Below, piece after piece: positions 36,212-48,101 of a DNA stretch of 64,000 nt. How positions within the stretch are numbered: the stretch's first letter is position 1; each line of letters starts with the position of its first letter. The translations under genes and the position numbers were made by a program. The notes under the pieces were generated by a model. The model worked only from the letters and a program-made list of their open reading frames with translations, made no database searches and was not told the origin of the DNA. Origin of the DNA: Pyrenopolyporus hunteri (lineage: Eukaryota; Ascomycota; Sordariomycetes; Xylariales; Hypoxylaceae); NCBI GenBank assembly GCA_902806595.1, contig CADCXC010000010.1:1426001-1490000 (forward strand). The letters run 5' to 3'.

Positions 36212-37978
36212 AGAGAAGTATTCCGGTTTGAAGACAGAACGCCGGCGCCAACGTCAAGCTCCTCACTCGAGAATAGTACCGAATTACCTACTAGCAACAA
36301 ATGAGAAGTGGAGAACAGTCGGGCTGTGGCCATTGAGGGCGTAGGCCCGTAGACGAAGAGGACGAAGGTGGCGACGACGAGGATGAGATGTGGATACACG
36401 AGTCGAGCCGAAGGTCCTTATACAGCATTGAGGAACCCAGAATAATTTTTTTTTCTCGATCCAGACGTTCTAGACCAAAGATCGAAGCGGGCTTAAGTAT
36501 AGTCAATACGAATGTTCCCCGTTCCGAGCACCTATTCCCTCTCTACCTAAAAATGCAAAGGACGTCCCCGCCGCAAGTCTAGTTCAAGGAAGAGGGTAAA
36601 AGAGGATGAAAGACAGTAGGAAAGATGAGCGGAAAGTCCGTGGACAGAGCGGTTCTGCAGGTATAAAGGTATAAGCCTAGCCTACCGCAGGAAGGCCAGA
36701 GTTGCGGTAGGACTGTTGCGTTGTTTGGGTAGCCGGCCGCCTACGGAACCTGTACCATGCCCGGTACATGCAACGGAAACGGATACTGATAGAGGAATGG
36801 ATCTATCGACAGGGTTGAGTTTTGGTCGAGGGGCCTGGGTGGGATGTTGGCTTAGGTAAGAGGCAATTATTTTCGTGCGAACCTGAGGCTAACGAGGTAA
36901 ATGTCTACCTATGGGTGCGGATGTGTAGACGAGCAGAGGCGGGAGGCACTGTGTGTACGTACAATACATATGTACCCCCTACGTACGTGATATAGGTGTT
37001 GGATACTGACGAAAGTAGCAATATTAGCAGGTTGTAGTAGTCGTGGATGTAAGTAGGTAGTAGCAGGCTTGTTGGTAGGGTGGTAGTGCGGACGGACTGT
37101 CGAACTTTTGGTCTCTTCTTTTCGTCCCTTTTCTTGCTGGTGGACGAGAGGCGCCCACTCTCTAGTCAGTTTCGCTACACGGTAGAAGTACGCCGTGCCC
37201 GTGCTCCGATGTGTACCTGTCTGAGTAAGGTAAAAGGTATGTATCTGACAGATAGGTGTATGCAGGGCATGTATATGGGTATGTAGGCGGCCTTCGCTTC
37301 GATGGTTCTGGTTTGAAGTAAAAACATTCGCGTGGGAAAAAGTACCGTCGACTCCAGATCCGAAAGAAATTGGGATTGCAAGGGTCTAACTGATTTTCAC
37401 GTTCCAGACCCTCCGCTAGGCTCTGGAACTCCAGCAGTCCGGGTAACGATTTGGGGAAAGTATCACTGACGATCTCCCTTAGCGGACAGGGATATCGAAG
37501 CTTGTTGATCACTTAAACCAAACTTGGCCACCGCTGAGAATTCCGTGCAGGCAGCCGTAGTACTGTACATACATACCACCTTTCTACATAGCACATAACA
37601 TGCTGTGTAATGTCGTACGTCTTTCGATTTACCTGAGGAGATTCGATCGTCCAAGTTTAGAGTATACTACGATCTATACTTCTCATTACATCTTTGTATC
37701 CAAACGGAGCTGATGAGTACGAAGGTGACGAGAACATACTAGAAAAGGAGAAGAGAAGGGGGAAAACGGGTTTTAAAGTTTTATGTTTATGTCAAGTAGT
37801 ACGGTTAAGGGAGACTAATAACTTAGCACGCTCTACATGTATTTGTTTGGCCAGGTGTATTCCAGTACTGCGCAGCTCCCCGTATAGGTACCTACCTAGG
37901 TAAGTACCTACACAACCAATCAATCCTACCGGCACATGAAAATCGAAGTTGTATACAGCATGGTGACATGCCTCCGTG

Positions 37979-37996
37979 TAGGTAGGTACCTACCTA
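37979..37996. repeat. 18-bp perfect palindrome centred on GGTACC
   Basis: TAGGTAGGTACCTACCTA is self-complementary and belongs to the same TACC/GGTA family as 15304-15321. Related copies are at 37893-37902 and 38238-38259 in the same desert. Confidence 0.9.
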
Positions 37997-39521
37997 GGCA
38001 CGTACGTACCTCCAGGTGAGAAGGAACTATGGGAAACGACGCCCACTGTTACACGAGAGTCCTATTGCTGAGCAGACTCGCAACCTTATTTTTTTTTTAA
38101 GACGTCTCCCCCCAAGTGGTACCTAAGGCAAACTCTTCGCAGAGTACCTACGCCCCAGAATTGTATAAATTATAAACCCTAAAGGACAAATGTTGCCCAT
38201 ACGTTGGCCTACGCCGAAGGTAAGTAACTCTCATACATACCTAGGTACCTACCTAGGTATAGTTTGTACTTATACTTACCTATATTGGAGGCATGTATAG
38301 GGATATATGTAAACGACAACGCATTTTCCCCATTCCCCCCACATAGATCATGACATACATACATACGAACGGTGCTACGCGACGGGGTATATACCTGGGG
38401 TGGTAGATCAATGCTATAAACAAGATCCTCGGTTCAAGGAATAGATGAGAAGACCCCAACCGTTACAGATTTGGGGCCGGAACTTTTGCGTACCTACCGA
38501 CCTAAGAGGCAGGTATATAGATACTTCACATCAACTAGATACTTTCTATGGTTATGATGGATACGAACAACTGGGGAACATTTCTATAATACAGCCTACT
38601 GCCGTTACCTTTCTCTTAATGTTTAGGTGTACTTCAATCCAACACATCGATTATCGCATCCTTTAGGTCCTTGAACCGATCCTAATATCCCCACGCCCGA
38701 TACTTTCTCTATAGCACATGCCCCCCCGCCTATTGCAGTGTTCGTATGTCCATACATGTATGTACTTCATAACCGGTGTGGGATGTATTTCTACCTCTAC
38801 TACAGTATACGAATACTAGTACGTACCTACCGTACAGGTAGTTCCTTCCACGTCGTACTTATCCACCAATCTACATGTAAGTATACCCGCTCTCACTCCT
38901 ATTAGGTAAGTGTATACATCATAGGTAATGGACCGCCTCAGAGACCCGTAGGTTTCAAAAGGTGTGATTACACGAGCAGTCTCATGTGTGTACTTGTACT
39001 ATAGGTACGTACATGTACCTATATATCTACATACATGTTGTAGGTAACAACGTGACGAGGCAAGAACCAATATCCTTCGGACTCGTTTCTGGTTTATATC
39101 TTATTTTTCTTTCCTTTTCCTCTTCTATCTGTTCTTCGGTGTGGACTTTTACATATTGCTCGGGGCCTTTGTGCTTCTCAGGCCACGTGCGGATACCCCT
39201 ACCTAGCCCCTATGCTGATCTTATACTTCTTCTGAGATTGCCTTGCATCAATCATGCTAGGCACCAACGTGTTCTATCGATTCGGATCGTCAATCCCTTC
39301 GAAATCGCTCCACGCTGGCCTGATGAAAAACGACGAAGATCTTGCTTATCTCTGGCGAGGTACGTAGACGTTCCTTCTGACGACAATGACGACGGTGATG
39401 AGCATCCAACTCGGCTGAGCCTGCGGTGTTTGAGAAACGCATTGAATAGACCATGTCGATCTAGGGAGTCTAGACCAGTCCGATCCTAAAAAAGTCCGTC
39501 AGTCCGGCGACTTATTAGAAG

Positions 39522-39676
39522 GGTCTGTTACGCAAGTCACGAGCCTTCGGGAAGCCTTCAGGCATTCGAGCTTACTAGCAAGCCACCAGCGATCGTAGAT
39601 CTCCCATCACATCGGCTTATCGCCGGGGGAGGCTTGCTAGCTTTGTGCTAGAACGCGAAGGCCGCGATATCAGACC
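39522..39676. repeat. Nested imperfect inverted repeat (155 bp)
   Basis: Four pairs of complementary blocks are nested in order around a centre near 39605: GGTCTG 39522-39527 with CAGACC 39671-39676; GCCTTCG 39543-39549 with CGAAGGC 39656-39662; CTAGCAAGCC 39575-39584 with GGCTTGCTAG 39631-39640; and GCGAT 39589-39593 with ATCGC 39619-39623. Spacing between blocks differs on the two sides, so the arms are diverged or bulged. It could be a degenerate foldback element or a rod-like non-coding RNA. Confidence 0.45.
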
Positions 39677-41253
39677 GGATCTCTTACCTTACATGTGGTA
39701 TGTGCACCTACATATATGTATGTGAGCGTCCTAATCTGGGCAATCGGAATCCAATCATCAACGCCATCATCCAACCATTTCCGCGGGTTTTCTGAGAATG
39801 AAAGAATACTCGAGACCCGACTACACGGACGTCTTTCCACGAGGCTCCTCCTATCTTAGAGAAGTCGGTGTAGTGTTATTTTGTCTTACAATGTCATTCT
39901 AGTGTTTTTCTCCGATGGAAATGTCGCACTTTCTGTCTTGCTTCTCCTTGAATCTTTTCCTACTTTGGTATGTAGTTCTACTTCTTGCAGCCGATCGCCT
40001 TCTCAGCGAACACGCACTTAACGATCGGCCAAAAGCTGGCTGTTCGGTGTGCCCTCTCTCGAATTTACCCTCGACACGAGGCTGGACGTCTCACATTTAA
40101 CACATGTCATAGATTCAAGAATACCAGGGGAGGTGCCTGAAATTTTATCTGGCGCGATCATTACGAAAGTAGTCATTTTTCTAGAAAGCTTTTTAGTCTG
40201 TCCTCCTCCGCTACGTCATTTTATTGTTGAGGCGGTTGGTTCCGTTCGCCGCCCCATGGTAGATATCGTCCCAATTTATGTCTCATTCTCCGTTAGAAGC
40301 TTTTCGTTCAATTCCGTCTTGGGGTCGGATGCGTAAGGCGAAGCCTCGCTTTACCTCATATCACGGCTATTTTTACAGAGTATGAATGACCGACAATCGT
40401 AAGTTTTGGTGGACAGATCATCAACGTTGTATTCGACAGAGGCAGAGAGGTAGGTATTGGCCCAGATAGGTGCCGTGGCGCAGGACGGGGCTACGCAGCA
40501 GAAAGGGTCAAAGGGTGAACCCCTATCCCGGCTTTTGGGGGCAGCTCATCAAAGCGGAACGGGCACTGTCGCCAAGGCCCGAGAGGGAGATTTTTGCATG
40601 CTCTGGTAGGAACACACACCACACAGATCACCCCCAATGGGAATCCTTGGCTGTGGGACGCATGGCCCAGCCGGCGTCTTGGACGATGATTGGCCCGCCT
40701 GGCTGGTGGTTAGTGAAGCAGACCACCAATCTCACAGCGGCATACCAACGCTGCTCAGAGGTGAGCCCGGGCGAAGCGCCCACCCACGAACCAGAAGCCG
40801 GCGCTTACAACTGTTGTACGTTGCTACCGTCCTTCCTCATTGGCCTCTATTTCCCGTACAAGCATATCACCATGCACACTTGTGATTGACCTGCAGCCGC
40901 CCTCCCGCCTCGATTTGGGGTGTTGGAGCCCACTTTCCTTAAAAATGGCCGACCGACCGCCAGCTCCCTCTCAACGCTGACTCTATTTCGTGAATTTCGA
41001 CCAGAGTTCTTCATCCTTCCCCAGCCGTGAATCGCGTCCGATTCCTACGACGACATATCGCCATCGTAGGCATTCCAATGTGAATTACTAGTCGGTCTGC
41101 TGGCCCCCAGCGACGTGATACCGGCGGGCTTGGGGAAATCCGCGCATTTAGCCGACTCGTGTGTGAACTTGGCCTTCTCCCTCGGTCCGCGCGAAGCTGG
41201 ACGCTCGCCAGAGCCGCTGTTAACAGATCCTTCGTGGCGCGGTCTGTTTCACC

Positions 41254-42157
41254 ATGGGCTATAAACTTTTACATCGAAAATGGAGGTCGACGAGAGCTAT
41301 GTATTTTACTATGATCCCGGAGCTGGGCGGGACCGTAGCGGTGTTGGTTTTGACGGCTCTCGCTCAGCCTGACGTGTATCGGACCAAGCTATGGCGGGCC
41401 GGTAACGAACTCGGCTTCAACTCGAGCCCGAACGTTATGCTCTGGGCCTATGCCAACTACGAGCCGCAACCCCACATACCTTTCGTGTGGTCGCAGACGT
41501 ACGTGACGACGACAGCTCCATTGCCTGTCCGAGTAGAAAGCTAACCATGGATGTAGATTGACCGACTTCAACGTCGCCATATCCGTCCTTAGTCTCTTCC
41601 TCCTCCTCACGAAGCTTGTCGCCTTTATCATGCACGTGTGGTATCCGATTCTTGCGCTGGTTATTAACATCTCGCTTACGGCACTGTATGCGACGAGTAT
41701 AGCTGGTCAGGCTGGTCCAGATTATCTAGATCCGGAGCGCCCAAGCCGAGTGGCTTGGTATATCGCTAAGCCCTGCGACGTAGCGGCAAATCAGACCATC
41801 CAAGGCTACTGCCGCCTTGCGAAGGGTTCTTTCGCCGCAGCGTGTGTCATGCTGTAAGCTCTAGCCGCTACGCCCTCGTCTTGAAGGATGTACCTAACTA
41901 ACTGTCGCGACAGCTGTATATACCTTGTTAATCTGGGCTTGAACATTTGGGCTATGCTTCCGAACGAGAAGAACGATCGAAAGAACGACGAAGACGAGGA
42001 AGAGACTTCTTCACCTGCCGCGCTTAAACAAGGAAGCAACTGGGAGATGCATGGTATCCCTCAAACACCGAGGACGGGTACTATGCCGTTCACACCACGA
42101 ACAATGGCCTTCAACACCCTAGAAAACAAACTTCCGCTACGAAACCAGTACGCGTAA
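41254..42157 (+). CDS. Fungal four-helix (MARVEL-like) membrane protein
   Basis: Three exons, 41254-41498, 41557-41853 and 41914-42157, total 786 nt, giving 261 residues. The donors are GTACGT and GTAAGC, and branch points GCTAACC and CTAACTAAC precede both acceptors. The ATG has a strong context (CACCATGG). Hydrophobic segments: about 22-40 (GTVAVLVLTALAQ), 85-110 (FNVAISVLSLFLLLTKLVAF), 113-135 (YPILALVINISLTALYA) and 172-192, rebuilt across intron 2 (AACVML-CIYLVNLGLNIWAML). The tail is charged, then proline/threonine-rich (QTPRTGTMPFTPRTMAF). The layout of four helices with a conserved WYIAKPCD-type loop between helices 3 and 4 is common in uncharacterised ascomycete proteins. I do not know a function; a role in membrane organisation is only inference from the MARVEL-like shape. 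Confidence 0.85.
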
Positions 42158-42966
42158 GGAATTTACGTTATATCTCTGAGAGAAAAACTTCAACAGATAC
42201 ACGATGAGTCCCGCCGTAAAATCAGCAACGGTGGGCTTTTCATCTCGCTCCGGAAGCAGATGTTATTAGGATAATACCCACGACTACCATCGATATTTCG
42301 ATATTTCGAAACGGGGAGGAGTATACAAAGCTTCTCTCGCGGGAAGGTAATTTGCCGATACGACTCGGACAGATGAGTGTAGATTAGGAGGCTGGGGCGC
42401 AAAGGGGCTATTGCTTAGCGGATTGATACCACATGAAGAAAGAAAAAGGGCGAGCTTCTAGGCTCCTTCCCCCTATATATAATGTACACTATTAAGATCC
42501 TCCGTGATCTCTCTACCCCGCCCTCTCGCCTGTCGATGACTAGGGCTTTTCTAATATGAATTTTCGTGATATCGCCCCATGTGCGTTCTATGATGTTGTT
42601 AATAACCTACCTACCTTGTGGCCGAGTACAAAGCCATTACCTCCGGCGTCGCACTCCTAGGTGGAAGGCGTACTCCGAAACGGGTGTGAGACATATACGC
42701 CTACATATGGAGTTACAGTCCAGACGTCTACGGTGTTAGTATGAAGTAATTAAGAGGTACGTAGCATAATTTCTTCTGGGGTATAAGCGGCCAATACTAT
42801 AGCTTCGATACTACAACGCAAGATCAGACGCTCACAGTACCCAAGCAGAAAGCATCACCGAGAATATTTTAAGACATCGCCTTCCCCTATTCTCTCCTCG
42901 TCACACACAGCGCTTACACTCCTTCCGGATTAGTACCTATATAGCTCCTTACCTAACTCCCCGACT
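42158..42966. other. Convergent spacer, membrane protein / GH79
   Basis: This 0.8 kb AT-rich convergent spacer holds two 3' UTRs. No gene or repeat of note is seen. Confidence 0.5.
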
Positions 42967-44934
42967 TCAACTCAATCCCTCCCCACCCTCAAAATCCAAA
43001 ACCACCCCCTCCGAGTCCGGCACCCGCACCTCCAGCACCCCGTCCGCGCCCACCGCCGCCCTCTCCCCCGTCGTCGCGTTGCCCAGCCGCACCCCCCGCC
43101 CCCCCGCCAGCGCGTACTCGTAGCTCCACCCGTCCCAGGTGATCCCCGTCACGGCGTCGCTGCCGTTCGCGCGGAGCCGGCGAATTACTGCTTCGGCTCC
43201 TGATCCTAATCCTGCTTCTGGGGATAGTCCTGAGGCTGAGGTTAGGATTGGGGTTGGGGTTGAGGAGAGGGGAGCGAAGGGAAAGGGAGGGGGAAAAGGG
43301 GTTGGGGTTGGGGTTAACGTACCAAAAAGCCCGCCGAATCGAAACGTCCGCGCGCCCCGCGGCAACGGGTTCAGCCCCGGCCCCCCGGTGCCGTTCAGCG
43401 TGTAGTTGTACGCGCGCAGGTTGAGCGCCAGGATGCGCGCGAGCGCGCCCGCGGGGGAGTACGCCGCGTAGGCGACGGCTGTTTCGGCGTCGCCGTCGGG
43501 GTTAGCCAAGGACGGCGAGGATGGGGATGGGGATGGGGATAGGGCCAGCGGCGCGATGCGCGACCCGGGCTTCCCGAGGAAGAACGCCGCCGCGATGTTC
43601 CCGTAGTACGGCGGCTTGGTGCCGATGGTGGTCTTGGGCGTGCTTAGGGGTTGCCAGGAGGCGTAGCGGTAGTCGGTCTGTTGGGGGGGGGGGTTAGTGG
43701 GTGTTTGTTTGGAGTTTAGGGAGAGTGTAAGAGAGGACAATGAATTGAGTGCATACGTACGCCCATGTGGAAGTGCAAACGGCCTATTCCTACGGCGGCG
43801 CAGTACACGGCGAAGTCGACGGCCCAGAGCGCGGCGCCGAACGAGTTCGAGAGTCCGGGGCGCCCTTGGTTGTACAGCGAGTTGGCTTCGCCTAGGATGT
43901 ACGGGATGTCTGGCTGAACGGTCGCGTTCTCGGTTAGGTGCGCGCCGACGCTGAGGACTGTGCGCGTATGGTTCATTAGTGTGCCTTGCAGCGTGACGCC
44001 TGGGCTCTCGGCGCCAGATATGTAGCTGTATGAGGTGAGTTTAGGCGAACGGTTTGAGAACATGGAGGGTAGACACGTACTTGTGAGAAGAGAAGAGCTT
44101 GATATTATTGTCTGCATCGAGGCCGTCTGCCCATGTGCGGGCTGCCTTAAGATGGTTGGAGGTGCCAGCAAACGACGGCGCTAGATATCCGTAGGTATCA
44201 TTGCCGAGTAGATCCGGGCAATTCTCCTCCAGCACTTTCCGTATAGCTCTCGTACCATTAAGCCACTCTGCTACATAGTCCGATTCGTTGTAATTGGAAG
44301 CTCTGACTGGTCCCTGGGCGCTTGTTGCGAAGAGATCGGGCTCGTTCCCGTACTCCCACCAATACAGCTTATCTTTGCCAATGGCTTTACAAGCTAGCGC
44401 AGCGGTCTGGAGGAGAGTCTCCCATTGCCTATCGTCGTGGTTCCCACCTAAGTTGAAGCCATGAGAGAACTTCACGTCGGGCCAGGTGCCGTATGATTCG
44501 AAATACGACGGCCCGATTTCGATAGTGGTCGGGTAGTCGGGAGACCTCGAGTTGTTGAAAGTGCCATTGAGAGCAATGGTTAGCTCGGGGTTGTATATGG
44601 CATAGTCCTGAGTGTTTCCCCCGACTCGTATATACGGTTTTACCCCGGCCACAGCGCCCAGATTATTTAGTAAGTTATTTGAGAACTCGTTGGGGTTGGA
44701 CTTATTGCCTAGGTATTTATAGGTTAGATATTTGAAATTATCATAATTTAGGCAGGTGTGTTTACCAGCGAAGTCGGGAAAAGATGAGAACTCGATTGAA
44801 TAGCTTATAAAGCCACCTAGGGGCTGCCTGGTATTTACGGAACTTGGCGCACTCCCGACCGTAAACGACATATCCTGTGCTATCGCTAGGCTACTCTGTA
44901 CTAGAAGCATCTTGGGACTATGCATGGTGATCAT
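42967..44934 (-). CDS. Secreted glycoside hydrolase family 79 (beta-glucuronidase type)
   Basis: Three exons, 44934-44081, 44025-43761 and 43677-42967, total 1830 nt, giving 609 residues. Introns of 55 and 83 nt both have GTACGT donors. Joins restore SSH-NYISGA and FHMG-TDYRYASWQP, typical of the family. The first 20 residues form a short signal-like segment (MLLVQSSLAIA, possible cleavage before QD). The TIM-barrel acid/base is Glu198 (YGNEPDL) and the nucleophile Glu331 (LGEANS). The C-terminal beta-sandwich domain (about 375-609) carries two low-complexity insertions, SPSPSPSS and TPTPTPFPPP. GH79 fungal enzymes remove glucuronic or 4-O-methyl-glucuronic acid from arabinogalactan and related glycans. 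Several sequons (NGT, NES) support secretion. With the GH43 gene it gives the window two plant-polysaccharide enzymes, though they are 36 kb apart. Confidence 0.93.
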
Positions 44935-46128
44935 TGCATATTTGTTGTAGACCTCCCTTGGTAGCTTATTGTTGTGTCTAGGTCAACGCTATGAAAACCT
45001 AATCTATTGGTATGCCTTCATCTTCTATCAGGTATAAACGAGCTTTTATATAAGGCCTGTAGAAAGAAAGTATCCACGAAGATACCAAGTTACTAGCTCC
45101 CCTGAAGGCGTTTTTCGACAGGCTAAGTCTTATTCTTATGAGAATGCAACTGGCTCTCTACCCTCGTATCTATAATGGTAGTTAAAGTTTACAGGAGACT
45201 GGTGGAATATTTTTGCCCGTCCCCATGGGGATCGACATAGGTGTCCTCCATAGCTGCCATATTTGGAGACACGAACTCGACTTGGAGTTTTCGGTTGGAG
45301 TGCATCATGTAAGAGCTGCGGGGAATGAACGAGTTGCATCCCGAGGACTACCCAAGAGCTCGGCTTCCCCAGGTTTTCTTCTTACATATTAGTACAATAC
45401 ATCGAAGGACCAATTCTTAAGTTGGACTCCCAATCCGTGGCGAGTTGGCTGTTTATTATGTTAAAACTTGGAGATTACCCGAAGTTATAGATATAAATAA
45501 GTGGTTGAGATAATAGAAGATGTTGTCGACGAGAGGAGAGAATTGTTACCGTTGTGGTTGCTGAGGCCAAAATATTGAATAATGCCCCTTATAAATTTTA
45601 TGTTCCCCTAAGAGTGAAATAGCGAGGCCTACAAAGAGGCAAGACCTAAGCTCCCCAAATTCCCTTAGCGAAAGGAACGGTATCAGTAGGTACCACCTAG
45701 CTGCCGAAGTAGGTCCTAGAGGGCAGCAACTCGGGATGGACCTGCTTAAACGGGACCAACCACTAACTGTTCTGGGTAAGGGACCTTATAGCTAGAGTTA
45801 AGGTACTGATCGCGGTAGCCACAGGTACCCCACAGCGAGGTTCCCTTCCCCAACTGTCCCTAAAGCTTACCAAGGTAGGTACCGGCAGTGCCCCTCATAA
45901 GACGCCGATGTCGTCAATATTATCGAGCCGACGTCACTTGGTAGCATTGAATTCTGAACCCTTTCGTTCCTCGTCCGTAAGTATCACGACAATTGGGACG
46001 ATTGGACCGAGGTCCCTCGATAGCTGAAGAATTGGTCGACTTCCCTGACACCTCTGGCCGTCCCGTACTAGCTCGAGTCCCAATCAATTAATATCCTTAG
46101 TCCTCTGGGCAATTCATACCCTCTCACA
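44935..46128. other. Divergent promoter region GH79 / SSADH
   Basis: This 1.2 kb region separates divergent genes and should contain both promoters. The GH79-proximal half is AT-rich; the SSADH-proximal half has GGTACC-type motifs (about 45690, 45885). No gene is seen. Confidence 0.5.
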
Positions 46129-47809
46129 ATGAGTCTTTTAAGAAGCATACAGAGGAGTGTAACGTCTCCCTCGCGACTGGTTGTGAGATCAAAATTCCAG
46201 AGAACAAGTCTACCTCTCGTCATGTCGCGGTTAGCATCTAGTAGGGCGCCGAAAGTAAGCTTCCAACAGACCTAAATACATAGAACACATTAGTATCTAG
46301 AATATTTCTGTTCACTCTAACCTGCTACTCTAGCTCAGCGACCCCTCCCTCTTCAAGACCGACGTCTGCTACGTAAACGGAGAATGGGTTAAGGCCGCAT
46401 CGGGCAAGACCTTCGAGGTGTACGACCCCGCCACGGGCGACCTCATTGGAACATCTCCCGAGTTCACCGGCAAGGACACCGAGAATGCCATCGCCGCAGC
46501 CGCCGCGGCGTTCCCCAGCTTCCGGACTAAAACCGGCCGCGAGAAGGCCAGACTGCTCCGTAAGTGGTACGACTTGGTCATGGAAAACGCCGACGACCTG
46601 GCTAAGCTTATTACGTGGGAGAACGGGAAGCCACTTGCGGATGCCAAGGGCGAGGTCAACTACGCTGCTAGTTTCTTCGAGTGGTTCAGCGAAGAGGCGC
46701 CGCGGATATACGGTGATTCGATACCAGCTACCGTGCCTGGCAACAGGGTTATTACTATCAAGCAACCTGTCGGCGTCTGCGGTTTAATTACGCCGTGGAA
46801 TTTCCCCGCTGCTATGGTCACGCGCAAGCTTGGTCCCGCCCTGGCGGCCGGTTGCACAGTCGTCGTTAAGACGCCAGGAGAGACGCCGTTTACCGCGCTG
46901 GCGTTGGCTGAGCTAGCGCACCGGGCTGGAATTCCAAAGGGCGTTGTAAATTTCGTGACTACTCTTAAGAACACACCCGAAGTCGGAGAGACGCTGGCGA
47001 CTCATCCTACCATACGGAAGGTTTCCTTTACCGGCTCGACCGCCGTGGGTAGGCTTCTTATGAAGCAAGCTTCCCCAACTCTGAAGATCCTATCTATGGA
47101 GCTGGGAGGCAATGCACCATTCATCGTGTTTGACGATGCTGACGTCGACGCGGCTGTCGCGGGCGCCATCGCTTCCAAATTCCGCTCGTCTGGTCAAACT
47201 TGCGTATGCGCCAACAGGATATACGTCCAAAAGGGCATTTACGACGAGTTTGCGAAGAAATTCGCGGAGAAGGTCAAGGGGTTCAAGGTTGGCAACGGCT
47301 TCGACGAGGGCACTACCCACGGGCCCCTGATCCACGACCGAGCAATCTCGAAGGTGGACGCTCATATCAGGGACGCGGAAAAGAAGGGCGCCAAGGTGGT
47401 CCTCGGCGGACACAAGCTGCCGGATCTAGGCGCCAATTTCTATCAACCTACCGTCATCACAGGCATGACGAAAGGCATGGCTATGGCGGGCGAGGAGACA
47501 TTCGGGCCTGTGGCCGGCTTATTCCCCTTCGCGACGGAGCAGGAAGTTGTAGACTTGGCGAACTCCGCCGAGGTCGGCCTGGCAGGTTATTTCTTCTCGC
47601 GGGACCTGGAACGGATCACAAGGGTAGCCGAGGCCTTGGAAGTGGGAATGGTTGGCATTAACACGGGCCTAATCTCGGACACTGCCTCACCTTTTGGTGG
47701 TGTGAAGCAATCCGGATTTGGTAGGGAAGGATCCAAGTATGGTATCGACGAATACTTGAACATTAAGACGATAACATGGGGAGGCATGAACAAGCCGCTG
47801 CAAAGCTGA
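46129..47809 (+). CDS. UGA2: Succinate-semialdehyde dehydrogenase (NAD(P)+), GABA shunt
   Basis: Two exons, 46129-46254 and 46334-47809, give 533 residues. The 79-nt intron has a GTAAGC donor, and joining gives APK-LSDPSLFKTDVCYVNGEW. Exon 1 encodes an Arg/Ser-rich leader (MSLLRSIQRSVTSPSRLVVR) like a mitochondrial targeting peptide; an in-frame ATG at codon 32 (46222, MSRLASSRAPK) could give a cytosolic form. The ALDH fold is complete: PWNFPAAM, FTGSTAVG, catalytic Glu298 (MELGGNAPF) and nucleophile Cys332 (SSGQTCVCANR). The ending FGGVKQSGFGREGSKYG is typical of SSADH. It oxidises succinate semialdehyde to succinate, the last step of the GABA shunt, feeding the TCA cycle. UGA2 is the yeast name for the orthologous role; yeast Uga2 lacks this leader as far as I recall. 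Confidence 0.94.
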
Positions 47810-48101
47810 ATGATCACACTGATGTAGCATCTATAAGGACGGCGTTAGTGACTGATTATAAAAAGGAAATTGGATGGTTTTATTTGATAATTCCTCCGGT
47901 TGGTTAATCATGGCAATATTAAATATTAGCTATAGAAGAAGTTGGTAGATGCCCATTGTTATTGACAATCTATTCAACTGTTCGTTGAGTCTTCAATAAG
48001 AATTTGGGGAAGAGAATGTGAAAAAGGAAGGGAAGTAAAATATCGCATAACGTCATATAACCCCACCATAACCCCGCTTAAATGCATAGCCCGCAGCCCG
48101 C

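Larger units (their letters stand above)
36212..41253. other. 5 kb gene desert
   Basis: No supported protein gene lies between the histidine kinase start and the next gene. Content: the kinase promoter (36.2-36.9 kb), TACC/GGTA palindromes at 37893-37902, 37979-37996, 38238-38247 and 38250-38259, many (GTAC/TACA)n runs around 38.3-39.0 kb, a 9-bp inverted repeat hairpin at 36681-36711, and a nested inverted repeat at 39522-39676. The GC-richer 40.4-41.2 kb part is probably promoter and leader of the membrane-protein gene at 41254. Open frames at 38986-39489 and 40470-40889 show no recognisable family. Confidence 0.5.

Noticed and set aside
43240..43320. Telomere-like GGGGTT repeats
   Set aside because: The units are irregular and lie inside the GH79 coding region, where they encode Pro/Thr/Asn; there is no telomeric TTAGGG array.
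42967..47809. A biosynthetic or catabolic gene cluster around GH79 and SSADH
   Set aside because: The neighbours are unrelated housekeeping functions with ordinary spacing; no backbone synthase, transporter or cluster regulator is present.
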